From positions 1 to 20,292 of the forward strand of contig JALORJ010000007.1 in assembly GCA_025459035.1 (NCBI GenBank): a stretch of 20,292 nucleotides of DNA, read 5' to 3'. Source of the stretch: Burkholderiales bacterium (lineage in GTDB: Bacteria > Pseudomonadota > Gammaproteobacteria > Burkholderiales > Ga0077523). Below the pieces are notes generated by a model. It searched no databases. It had not been told where the DNA came from and saw only the letters and a program-made list of their open reading frames with translations. The position numbers were made by a program, and so were the translations under genes. This document shows positions 12,769 through 19,639 of the stretch, in pieces (positions within the stretch are counted from its first letter, which is position 1; each line of letters opens with the position of its first letter).

Positions 12769-13422
12769 TCAGAACTCCGCCGGTGCGCCCGCGCCAGCGT
12801 CGCCGATCGGCTCGCCCCACGCGACCAGCGCGAGCGTGCCGGCCACCCAGTCGACGCGGTTGAGCGCCGCGTTCTCGATGTCGAAGGTACGGGGTGCCTC
12901 GAGGGGCATGCCGGTTGCGAGCCGGTACACCTGATCGAGAACGCCGCCGTGCGTGACCACCAGCACGGTGTCGCCGACATGGCGCGCGCCGATCGCGTGC
13001 AGCGCGGCCGCGACCCGGTCGCGCACCGTGACGAGCGATTCGCCGCCGTCGAGATCGATGTGCGGATCGCGTGCACGATAGCGGGCGAACAGCGCCGGCC
13101 AGCGGGCGTCGGCCTCGGCGAAGGTGAGGGTCTGGAAGCAGCCGAGGTGGCGTTCACGCAGGCGGGCATCGATCCGGATCGGCAGCGCGGTCGCGGTGGC
13201 CGTCGGTGCAGCCGTGGCCTGCGTGCGCGCGAGGTCGCTCGCGTAGATCGCGGCGAGCGGCGCCTCGCGCGCGAGCGCCGCCGCCAGTGCGCGCGCCTGC
13301 GCTTCGCCCCGCGCCGTGAGCGGACTGTCGAGGTGGCCCTGGATGCGGTGCTGCGCGTTCCACTCGGTCTCGCCGTGGCGGACCACGAGCAGCCGCGTCG
13401 TCGCGGCGCCGGCGTCGCTCAT
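12769..13422 (-). CDS. Histidine phosphatase (phosphoglycerate mutase-like) family protein
   Basis: A protein of 217 residues. RHGETEWN (15-22) carries the phospho-accepting His16, and VTHGGVLD (156-163) carries the second catalytic histidine, His158. Arg15 and Glu90 in RERHLGCF complete the usual active site of the branch 2H phosphatases. The family includes GpmB, CobC-type phosphatases and broad phosphate esterases; the length and motifs do not separate these. No cobalamin gene is near, so CobC is not supported. Its ATG overlaps the rlmI stop in ATGA (13422-13419), so translation is probably coupled to rlmI. The 3' end is only 17 bases from the stop of the convergent receptor gene, with no obvious terminator between. 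Confidence 0.9.
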   Translation of the reverse strand: MSDAGAATTRLLVVRHGETEWNAQHRIQGHLDSPLTARGEAQARALAAALAREAPLAAIYASDLARTQATAAPTATATALPIRIDARLRERHLGCFQTLTFAEADARWPALFARYRARDPHIDLDGGESLVTVRDRVAAALHAIGARHVGDTVLVVTHGGVLDQVYRLATGMPLEAPRTFDIENAALNRVDWVAGTLALVAWGEPIGDAGAGAPAEF

Positions 13423-14612
13423 CGGTCGGTCGCGAGCATCAGACCCTTCAGGTACTCGCCTTCCGGGAAGGTCAGCGTGACTGGATGGTCGGCCGCGGCG
13501 GTCATGTGGTGCAGCACGTAGGCCTCGACGCCCGCGTCGATCGCGGCGCCGGCCACGATCTGCTGGAACAGGCCGCGGTTGACGCCGCCCGAGCACGAGA
13601 AGGTGAACAGCACGCCGTCGGGCTTCAGCAGCTTCATCGCCCACAGGTTGATGTCCTTGTAGCCGCGCGCCGCGCGCTCCGCCATCGCCTGGGTCGGCGC
13701 GAACTTCGGCGGATCGAGCACGATGAGGTCGAACTTGCGGTTCTGGTCGCGGAAGCGCCGCAGCGCCTGGAACACGTCGCCTTCGAGCGTCGACAGCCGA
13801 TCGTCGGCCAGCGCGTTGTCGCGTGCGTGGTCGCGCAGCTGCGCGAGCGCTTCGCCCGACGCGTCGACGGCGGTCACCGACGCGGCGCCGCCGGCAAGCG
13901 CGTTGAGCGCGAAGCCACCGGTGTAGCTGAAGCAGTCCAGCACCTCGCGATCGGTCGCCAGGTCGCGCACCAGCGCCCGGTTGTCGCGCTGGTCGAGATA
14001 GAAGCCGGTCTTGTGGCCGTGGCGCACGTCGACGCCGAAGACGAGTCCGGCTTCCTCGATCGCGATGCGCTCGGGCGGCTCGACCTCGGGCGTCACCGGC
14101 CCGATGCGCGGCTCCAGGCCTTCGAGCGTGAGCACTTCGCCGTCGGAGCGTTCGAACACCTTCTCGAGCCCGGTGACTTCGCGCACCGCCTCGACGATCG
14201 CGTCGCGCCAGCGCCACGCGCCGGCACTGGTGAGCTGCACGACGATCCAGTCGGCGAAGCGATCGATCGTGACGCCGGGCAGCCCGTCGGACTCGCCGTG
14301 GACGAGGCGGATCGCCTCGCGCGGTTCGCCCGCCAGCAGATGCGCGCGGCGCGTGACAGCCGCTTCGACGCGCGCGCGGAAGAACGCGTCGTCGACGACG
14401 GTGCGCTCGTGCGTGTCCCACAGGCGCGCCGAGATCTGCGACTGCGGGCTCCACGCGCCCCAGCCGAGGAAGCCGCCGGTGGACGAGCGCAGTTCGAGCG
14501 TGTCGCCCGACAGCGGATCGCCGTCGACGCGCGCGATGGCGCCCGAGAACACCCACGGATGGCGGCGCTGCAGCGACTTCTCGCGGCCGGGCTTGAGGAT
14601 CAGTTTCTTCAT
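13419..14612 (-). CDS. rlmI: 23S rRNA (cytosine1962-C5)-methyltransferase RlmI
   Basis: A protein of 397 residues, the expected size, starting at ATG 14612. It methylates a cytosine of 23S rRNA with SAM. Residues 1 to about 80 form the PUA RNA-binding domain (KPGREKSLQRRHPWVFSGAI near the start). TGFYLDQRDNR (202-212) and DCFSYTGGF (226-234) begin the Rossmann methyltransferase domain, and AVDAS (248-252) follows. DPPKFA (300-305) is the catalytic loop, and Cys340 in FSCSGG is the probable nucleophile that attacks the base. It lies 93 bases downstream of xerC with a hairpin in between, so it is probably a separate unit with the histidine phosphatase gene. RlmI rather than the related RlmK/L-type is supported by length and by the PUA start. 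Confidence 0.9.
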   Translation of the reverse strand: MKKLILKPGREKSLQRRHPWVFSGAIARVDGDPLSGDTLELRSSTGGFLGWGAWSPQSQISARLWDTHERTVVDDAFFRARVEAAVTRRAHLLAGEPREAIRLVHGESDGLPGVTIDRFADWIVVQLTSAGAWRWRDAIVEAVREVTGLEKVFERSDGEVLTLEGLEPRIGPVTPEVEPPERIAIEEAGLVFGVDVRHGHKTGFYLDQRDNRALVRDLATDREVLDCFSYTGGFALNALAGGAASVTAVDASGEALAQLRDHARDNALADDRLSTLEGDVFQALRRFRDQNRKFDLIVLDPPKFAPTQAMAERAARGYKDINLWAMKLLKPDGVLFTFSCSGGVNRGLFQQIVAGAAIDAGVEAYVLHHMTAAADHPVTLTFPEGEYLKGLMLATDR

Positions 14613-14672
14613 GGGGGTCCGTTGGAGCGTCGTGTCGGCCGGTCCGGGCCGCGCGCCGCGAAGAGGGCAGGA

Positions 14673-14697
14673 GCGGGCGGCGCGATGCGGCGCCCGC
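14673..14697 (-). terminator. Hairpin after xerC
   Basis: Arms 14673-14683 and 14687-14697 pair at 10 of 11 positions around a three-base loop, eight bases past the xerC stop. On the minus strand it is followed by TCCTGCCCTCTT, pyrimidine-rich but not a T-tract. It is probably the end of the lpxL-to-xerC operon. Confidence 0.45.
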
Positions 14698-14705
14698 GGT
14701 GGCGA

Positions 14706-15635
14706 TCAGGCGGGTCGTGTCCGGCGCGCGCGGGGATGTGCCGCGTCGTAGACCTGTGCGAGGCGCTGCCAGTCGAGATGGGTGTAGACCTGCGTCGTCG
14801 ACAGGCTCGCGTGGCCCAGCAGCTCCTGCACCGCGCGCAGGTCGCCGCTCGACTGCAGCACGTGGGTCGCGAACGAATGGCGCAGCACGTGCGGATGCAC
14901 GCGAGCATCGAGGCCCTGGCGGCGGGCGAGCTTCGCGAGGCGCAGGCGCAGCTGCTCGCCGCTGATGCGGGTGCCGCGCCGGCCGACGAACAGCGCGGGC
15001 TCGTCGGCCTGCGCGATGTCGCCGCGGATCGCGAGCCATGCGTCGAGCGCCGCCAGCGCCGCACGCCCGACCGGCACCACGCGCGTGCGCGCCCCCTTGC
15101 CGGTGACGCGGACTTCGGCGGCCGCGCGGTCGACATCGGCGGGCGTCAGCGCGACGGTCTCGGCGCGCCGCAGGCCCGACGAATACATCAGCTCGAACAT
15201 CGCGGCGTCGCGCACGTCCTCCCACGTCGTCGGCGCGGCTTCGAGCAGGCGCGCGGTCTGTTCGACCGACAACGTGCTCGGCAGCCGCTTCGGCGACCGC
15301 GGTGCCCGGATGCCGAGCGCCGGGTTGGTCGGCAAGCCGTGATCGCGCGCGAGCCAGCCGTAGAACGCCCGCCACGCCGACAGGCGTCGCGCCAGCGAGC
15401 GGCCGCCGACGCCGCGCGCGTGCAGCTTCGCGATGCAGCGGCGGATGTCGTGCGGACCGAGCGCGTCGACGCAGAGCGGCGCGCAGGTGGCGACGAGCTC
15501 GCGCACGTCGCGCAGGTACGCGTCGACGCTGCGCGCCGCGAGCCGGCGTTCGGCGCCGATGTGCGTGCCGAAGCCGTCGATCAGGGCCGCGATGCGGTCC
15601 GCCGCGGTCGGCGCGGCGCGGTGCGGGAGGTTCAC
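14706..15635 (-). CDS. xerC: Tyrosine recombinase XerC
   Basis: A protein of 309 residues with a GTG start at 15635, chosen because GTGA overlaps the stop of the preceding DUF484 gene and gives the normal XerC length. Starts further upstream would lie inside that gene. XerC acts with XerD at dif to resolve chromosome dimers. The SAM-like N-terminal domain spans about 12-100. Catalytic residues are visible: Arg156 in SGLRRAE, Lys180 in VTGKGARTR, His249 and Arg252 in HPHVLRHSFATH, His275 in LLGHASLSTTQ, and the nucleophile Tyr284 in VYTHLD. The neighbours dapF and DUF484 repeat the dapF-yigA-xerC arrangement of E. coli. XerC is preferred over XerD because of this context. Confidence 0.95.
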   Translation of the reverse strand: MNLPHRAAPTAADRIAALIDGFGTHIGAERRLAARSVDAYLRDVRELVATCAPLCVDALGPHDIRRCIAKLHARGVGGRSLARRLSAWRAFYGWLARDHGLPTNPALGIRAPRSPKRLPSTLSVEQTARLLEAAPTTWEDVRDAAMFELMYSSGLRRAETVALTPADVDRAAAEVRVTGKGARTRVVPVGRAALAALDAWLAIRGDIAQADEPALFVGRRGTRISGEQLRLRLAKLARRQGLDARVHPHVLRHSFATHVLQSSGDLRAVQELLGHASLSTTQVYTHLDWQRLAQVYDAAHPRARRTRPA

Positions 15636-16288
15636 GCCGGGGTGACGAAGCGCGCCAGCGCGACGCTGGTCAGCTCGCCGATGCGGCGCAGGTACAGCGT
15701 GCCGGTGCCGGCCGCGAAGCGCTCGGGCGCATCGGATGCGAGCGCGAGCACACCGAAGGTCGACGCCGTGCGCAGCGGCAGGTAACCGAACGACGCCGGT
15801 GCCGGCATCGCCGGGCCGAACCAGCCGGACGTCTCGAACATCGCCTGCGCGCCGCAGTACGGTTCGCCCAGGCTGTCCGCGAACACGCGCACTTCGGGGC
15901 TGGTCGGGGTCGACTCGGGGCGGGCGTCGGCGCCAACGGTCCACAGCCGCAGCGCGACATGCGGCACCGCGAAGTCCTCGCGCAGATGGAACAGCACGGT
16001 CGCGAGCAGCGCGTCGAGATCGCGTGCGGCCATCGCGGCGAGCGCGAAGCGGTGCATGCGCTCGATCGTCGCGTCGTTCTCCTGGCCGAACTGCACCAGC
16101 TCGCGCAGCTTGTCCTCGAGGGCGCGATTGCGATCGCGCAGCGCGGCCAGCTGGCGTTCGCCGATCGGGATCGCCTGGCCGCCATGCGGCGGCGGCACCG
16201 TCAGCGCGTCGAGAACGTCGGGATGCGCGTCGAGGAACGCCGGGTTGTCGCGGAGGAACTGCGCGACGGCGTCGGCGGTAAGGGACAT
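15632..16288 (-). CDS. DUF484 (YigA-like) protein with GAF-like fold
   Basis: A protein of 218 residues from ATG 16288, with AGGAG five bases upstream. The start MSLTADAVAQFLRDNPAFL and the following HPDVLDALTVPPPHGG (22-37) are characteristic of DUF484. A coiled-coil-like helix covers about 42-75, and a GAF-like alpha/beta region covers about 80-215, including FADSLGEPYCG (136-146) and GYLPLRTASTFGVLAL (168-183). The family lies between dapF and xerC in many proteobacteria; its function is unknown. Its TGA overlaps the GTG of xerC. A strong hairpin lies between it and dapF. Confidence 0.9.
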   Translation of the reverse strand: MSLTADAVAQFLRDNPAFLDAHPDVLDALTVPPPHGGQAIPIGERQLAALRDRNRALEDKLRELVQFGQENDATIERMHRFALAAMAARDLDALLATVLFHLREDFAVPHVALRLWTVGADARPESTPTSPEVRVFADSLGEPYCGAQAMFETSGWFGPAMPAPASFGYLPLRTASTFGVLALASDAPERFAAGTGTLYLRRIGELTSVALARFVTPA

Positions 16289-16312
16289 GGAAGCTCCTGC
16301 GGGAGGTCGGGA

Positions 16313-16341
16313 CGCGGCCGGGCGATTGTCGCGCGGCCGCG
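16313..16341 (-). promoter_or_regulatory. Strong hairpin between dapF and the DUF484 gene
   Basis: CGCGGCCG (16313-16320) pairs with CGGCCGCG (16334-16341). Inside, after one G-G mismatch, GCGA pairs with TCGC around loop TTG, giving 12 pairs in all. It begins six bases after the dapF stop and has no T-tract. It could partly terminate, block or process the message ahead of DUF484 and xerC. Confidence 0.5.
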
Positions 16342-16347
16342 AAAGCG

Positions 16348-17217
16348 TCACGGTGGTGGTCCGGAAGGCTCCTGCAGATCCGGGAGGTCGACGCTGCCTT
16401 CGAAGACGGTCTCGGCGGGGCCGCGCATCCACACGGCGGCGCCGTCGCCGGCCCAGCGGATCACCAGCACGCCGCCGCGCGTGTGCACGGCCACCGGTGC
16501 GTCCGCGTCGAACAGGCCGCGCAGCACGCCGCTCACCACGGCGGCGCACGCGCCGGTGCCGCATGCGAGCGTCTCGCCGGCACCACGCTCGTACACCCGC
16601 AGCCGGGCCGTGCGTCGGTCGACGACCTGCAGGAAGCCGGCGTTCACGCGCAACGGGAAGCGCGGATGCGCCTCGATGCGCGGACCCTCGGTCGCGACCG
16701 GCGCCGTGTCGACGTCGTCGACGACCTGCACCGCGTGCGGGTTGCCCATCGACAGCGCGCCGATCGTGCGTACGCTGCCGTCGACGTCGAGGGGGTAGGT
16801 GACGGCACGCGCCGGCGCGTCGAACGGGATGCGCGCCGGCTCGAACTCGGGCGCGCCCATGTCGACGCTCACGGTGCCGTCGGGCTCGAGCTGCGGAAAG
16901 ATGACGCCGCGCGCGACCTCGACGCGCAGGCGGTCGCGATCGGTCAGGCCGCGGTCGCGCACGAAGCGCACGAAGCAGCGCGCGCCGTTGCCGCAGTGTT
17001 CGACCTCGGCACCGTCGGCGTTGAAGATGCGGTAGCGGAAGTCGGTGTCGGCCGAGCGCGCCGGCTCGACCATCAGCAGCTGGTCGAAGCCCACTCCGAA
17101 GCGACGATCCGCGAGCCAGCGCACCTGAGCCGGCGACAGCACGATCGGCGCCCGTGTCGCGTCGACCATCACGAAGTCGTTGCCCGCGCCCTGCATCTTG
17201 GTGAACGCGAGCTTCAT
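16348..17217 (-). CDS. dapF: Diaminopimelate epimerase
   Basis: A protein of 289 residues from ATG 17217. It converts LL- to meso-diaminopimelate for peptidoglycan and lysine, in the cytoplasm and without a cofactor. The start MKLAFTKMQGAGNDFVMVD is typical. The two catalytic cysteines are Cys75 in EHCGNGARC and Cys219 in ACGTGAC. The substrate-binding segments MGNPHAV (157-163) and YERGAGET (209-216) are also present. Its ATG overlaps the stop of the upstream GNAT gene in ATGA (17217-17214). The C-terminal tail DLQEPSGPPP is slightly long and looks disordered. DUF484 and xerC follow, separated by a 59-base gap with a hairpin. Confidence 0.97.
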   Translation of the reverse strand: MKLAFTKMQGAGNDFVMVDATRAPIVLSPAQVRWLADRRFGVGFDQLLMVEPARSADTDFRYRIFNADGAEVEHCGNGARCFVRFVRDRGLTDRDRLRVEVARGVIFPQLEPDGTVSVDMGAPEFEPARIPFDAPARAVTYPLDVDGSVRTIGALSMGNPHAVQVVDDVDTAPVATEGPRIEAHPRFPLRVNAGFLQVVDRRTARLRVYERGAGETLACGTGACAAVVSGVLRGLFDADAPVAVHTRGGVLVIRWAGDGAAVWMRGPAETVFEGSVDLPDLQEPSGPPP

Positions 17218-17741
17218 CCGGCCACCGCGGTCAGCGGCTTCTCCATCAGGAAGTCGTCCATCACGAAGCCGCCGCCGATGTCGAACTTCGCCTCGGCCTC
17301 GGTGCGGAATCCGGCGCGTTCGTAGAACGCGATCCCCGTGGTGTTGTGGCGGTTCACCTGCAGCCACAGCGTGTGCAGGCCCAGGGCGCGCGCGCGATTC
17401 TCGACATGGGTCAGCAGGCGGTGACCGAGCCCGCGCCCTTGCATCGAGGTCTTCACGTACAGCTTGTCGAGCTTCATGCGCCCGGGATCTTCGCCGGTCT
17501 CGCTCGCGGCGAAGCCGATCGGCGTGCCGTTCAGGATCATCGCGTCCCACCAGATGCCGGGCTTGCCCAGCTGGTCGCGGATGACCTCGGGGTCGTAGCG
17601 CTGCGTCAGCATGTAGTCGATCTGCTCGATCGACAGGATCGGCGCGTAGTGCTCGAGCCAGATCTCGCGCGCCAGCCGCGCGAGTCGATGGATGTCGATC
17701 TCTCGCAGCGGCTCGATCGTGAAGTCGTCGGTGTTGCGCAT
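17214..17741 (-). CDS. GNAT family N-acetyltransferase
   Basis: A protein of 175 residues from ATG 17741, 13 bases after the stop of the second acyltransferase gene. KLDKLYVKTSMQGRGLGHRL (90-109) contains the acetyl-CoA pyrophosphate-binding motif QGRGLG, and LWLQVNRHNTTGIAFYERAGF (125-145) is the usual C-terminal GNAT core. The start region IEPLREIDIHRLARLAREIW is typical of the first helix. The acceptor substrate is unknown. Its ATGA overlap with dapF means that the two are co-translated, but this does not prove a shared pathway. There is no Shine-Dalgarno sequence before the ATG. Confidence 0.85.
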   Translation of the reverse strand: MRNTDDFTIEPLREIDIHRLARLAREIWLEHYAPILSIEQIDYMLTQRYDPEVIRDQLGKPGIWWDAMILNGTPIGFAASETGEDPGRMKLDKLYVKTSMQGRGLGHRLLTHVENRARALGLHTLWLQVNRHNTTGIAFYERAGFRTEAEAKFDIGGGFVMDDFLMEKPLTAVAG

Positions 17742-17754
17742 GTCGGTGCGGCGT

Positions 17755-18639
17755 TCAGTCGTAGACCCCCGGGACGCCCTCCGGCCGCGTCTTGAAGCGC
17801 TTGTGGAGCCAGAGGTACTGGTCGGGCATGTCGAGCACGCAGGCTTCGATGAACGCGTTCATGCGACGCGTGTCGTCCTCGACGCTGTCCTCGGGCCGAT
17901 TGTCCCACGGGGGATGGATGCGCATGGCGTATCCCGCGCCACCGTCGAGTTGACGCACGACGACCGGCACGACGCAGGCGCCGGTGAGCCGCGACAGCCG
18001 CGACAGCGCCGTGACGGTCGCGGCCGGCACCCCGAAGAACGGCACGAACAGCGCGTCGCGCGCGCCGAGGTCCATGTCGGGCGACAGCTGCACGGCGTAG
18101 CCGTCGCGGAACCCGCGCAGGATCGCCTTCACGCCGTCCTGGCGCGACACCATGCGCGTGCCGTTGAAGCGGCTGCGGGCCCGCAGCAGGAAGCGGTCGA
18201 AGACCGCGTTCTTCTGGCGTGCGTACACGGCCAGCCCGCGGAACTCGAGGGTCAGGCGGATACCTTCGAGATCGATGCCGACGAAGTGCGGCACGAGCGC
18301 GATGAATTTCCCGGCGCCGAGGCGCTGGAGGTGTTCGAGCCCGTCGATGCGCACGACCGCGCGCAGCCGGTGCTCCGATCCGAACCACGCGATGCCGGAC
18401 TCGATCAGGCTGCGGCCGAGCCGGCGAAAGTGGCTGCGCAGCACCGCCTCGCGCCATGCCACGTCTCGCTCCGGGAAGCACAGGCGCAGGTTGGTGCGAC
18501 CGACATGCCGGCGCTCGCGCGCCAGCACGAACAGCAGCGCGCCGAGCCCGCGTCCGATCGGCTCGAGCACGCGCAGCGGCAGGAAATGCAGCAGCCACAG
18601 CACCCCGAGCACCAGACGCACGGCGCCGTCGGCGATCAA
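17755..18639 (-). CDS. LpxL/HtrB-type lipid A acyltransferase, second of a tandem pair
   Basis: A protein of 294 residues if it starts at TTG 18639. That start overlaps the upstream stop as TTGA and has GGAGAGG four bases before it. A GTG at 18621 is the alternative and would remove six residues. The family transfers acyl chains to Kdo-lipid IVA at the inner membrane. A hydrophobic N-terminal segment (about 8-40) anchors it. PHFVGIDLEG (117-126) contains the catalytic dyad His118 and Asp123 (HX4D). LSPDMD (185-190), VPFFGVPAAT (199-208) and DQYLWLHKRFKTRP (273-286) are further family motifs. It could be either the primary LpxL or a second acyltransferase; sequence alone does not decide. Confidence 0.9.
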   Translation of the reverse strand: MIADGAVRLVLGVLWLLHFLPLRVLEPIGRGLGALLFVLARERRHVGRTNLRLCFPERDVAWREAVLRSHFRRLGRSLIESGIAWFGSEHRLRAVVRIDGLEHLQRLGAGKFIALVPHFVGIDLEGIRLTLEFRGLAVYARQKNAVFDRFLLRARSRFNGTRMVSRQDGVKAILRGFRDGYAVQLSPDMDLGARDALFVPFFGVPAATVTALSRLSRLTGACVVPVVVRQLDGGAGYAMRIHPPWDNRPEDSVEDDTRRMNAFIEACVLDMPDQYLWLHKRFKTRPEGVPGVYD

Positions 18640-19574
18640 GGCGCCTCTCCGGTCGGGCGCACGGCGGCGCCGGGCGTGCTCCCCGTGGTGGTGGCCGTCG
18701 CGTCCGGGCCGGTGACGCCGGCCGGCACCTTGTAGCGGTTGTAGCTCCACAGGTACTGCTCCGGGCAGCGGCGGATCAGGGCCTCCAGCGCGGCGTTGAG
18801 GCGGGCGGTCCCGTCGGGTCCCGACAGGTTCGCGTCGATGGGTTCGAGCGTCAGTCGGTAGCCGGCGCCGCGCGGCAGTCGACGCGCGAACGCGAGCAGC
18901 ACCACGCAGCCGGTGGCCTGCTGCAGGCGCCCGGCCAGCGTCATCGTGTAGGCGGGGTGGCCGAAGAACGGGGCCCAGACGCCCTCGCCGAAGCCCGGCA
19001 CGTGATCGGGCAGCAGGCCCACGGCCTCGCCGGCACGCAGTGCACGCAGCAGCTGGCGCACCCCCCCCAGCGTCGTCGGCGCGAGCGCCCCGAGCCCGCG
19101 GCCGCGGCCGGCGCGCATCAGCGGCTCGAGCCACGCGAGCTTCGGCGGGCGGTAGAGGACCGTGATCGGCACCCGCACCGCCGCGTGGATCGCCGCAGCT
19201 TCGAAGCAGCCCAGGTGCGGGGTCAGGAACAGCACGCCGCGCCCGGCCGCGCGCGCCGCGTCGACGTGCTGCCAGCCGTGCACGGCGGTGACGAGCGCGG
19301 CCGACGCCTCGGTCGGCCGGAACCACACGGCCGGCAGTTCGAAGGCGCCCTTGCCGATCTCGCGCGCCACCGAGCGCCGGCGCAGCCGCCCGGTGCGGTC
19401 GTCGCGCGCCAGCCCGGCGATCTCGAGATGGCGGTCGATCTTGCGGGCGAAGCCGGAACCGAAGCGCAGCGCGAGCTCGCCCGCCACGGCGCCCAGACCG
19501 TGCAGCACGCGCAGCGGCAGGCGGGCAGCGAGCTTCAGGACGAGGACGAGCACGGCAGGCGCATGGGGGTTCAC
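18636..19574 (-). CDS. lpxL: LpxL/HtrB-type lipid A acyltransferase, first of a tandem pair
   Basis: A protein of 312 residues with a GTG start at 19574; an ATG ten bases downstream is out of frame. A hydrophobic N-terminal segment (about 6-35) would hold it in the inner membrane. LTPHLGCFEAAA (117-128) has the catalytic dyad His120 and Glu125 (HX4E), as in E. coli LpxL. LYRPPK (140-145), LLPDHVPG (about 187-194), APFFG and PEQYLWSYNRYKVP near the C-terminus are also typical. The last 20 residues are Thr/Ala/Pro-rich and unlike the family. Codons 169-172 contain a run of eight Gs on the coding strand, so one-base slippage there would truncate the protein. It is the first gene of the operon and divergent from metK. 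Confidence 0.9.
   Translation of the reverse strand: MNPHAPAVLVLVLKLAARLPLRVLHGLGAVAGELALRFGSGFARKIDRHLEIAGLARDDRTGRLRRRSVAREIGKGAFELPAVWFRPTEASAALVTAVHGWQHVDAARAAGRGVLFLTPHLGCFEAAAIHAAVRVPITVLYRPPKLAWLEPLMRAGRGRGLGALAPTTLGGVRQLLRALRAGEAVGLLPDHVPGFGEGVWAPFFGHPAYTMTLAGRLQQATGCVVLLAFARRLPRGAGYRLTLEPIDANLSGPDGTARLNAALEALIRRCPEQYLWSYNRYKVPAGVTGPDATATTTGSTPGAAVRPTGEAP
19061..19068. repeat. Homopolymer C8 (G8 on the coding strand) inside the first acyltransferase gene
   Basis: Eight consecutive C on the + strand fall in the coding sequence for Leu169-Gly-Gly-Val172. It is the longest homopolymer I see in the window. The current length keeps the frame open. Confidence 0.9.
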
Positions 19575-19587
19575 GGACGACGGGACC

Positions 19588-19608
19588 TGGCAGACCCTTT
19601 GCTATCCT
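19588..19608 (+). promoter_or_regulatory. metK: Candidate metK promoter, readable as sigma-54 or extended -10
   Basis: TGGCA (19588-19592), six bases, then TTGCT (19599-19603) keep GG and GC exactly ten bases apart, as in a -24/-12 sigma-54 promoter. The same bases run into TGCTATCCT (19600-19608), an extended -10 element with a 4/6 TATCCT box but no good -35. Both place the transcript start near 19614-19615, giving a leader of about 25 bases. That is too short for a SAM riboswitch. Confidence 0.45.
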
Positions 19609-19626
19609 GCCGCGACATTCCCGAAC

Positions 19627-19632
19627 AGGAGG
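19627..19632 (+). promoter_or_regulatory. metK: Shine-Dalgarno sequence of metK
   Basis: AGGAGG, seven bases before GTG 19640, decides the non-ATG start. Confidence 0.85.
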
Positions 19633-19639
19633 CCCGCCC

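Noticed and set aside
9128..12820. A 1230-codon open frame on the minus strand
   Set aside because: It runs antisense to the TonB receptor gene and through the STAS and hslV genes in another frame. Its product is Arg/Ala-rich low-complexity sequence, the usual shadow in GC-rich DNA.
10504..13521. A 1005-codon open frame on the plus strand
   Set aside because: It is an alternative frame of the receptor gene that continues antisense to the phosphatase gene, is arginine-rich and has no recognisable domain.
13485..15785. A 766-codon plus-strand open frame opposite rlmI and xerC
   Set aside because: It is antisense to two genes with complete catalytic motifs, and the coding signal belongs to the minus strand.
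19575..19639. A SAM riboswitch in front of metK
   Set aside because: Only about 25 bases separate the likely transcript start from the start codon, too short for known SAM riboswitches, and no pseudoknot-like pairing is visible.
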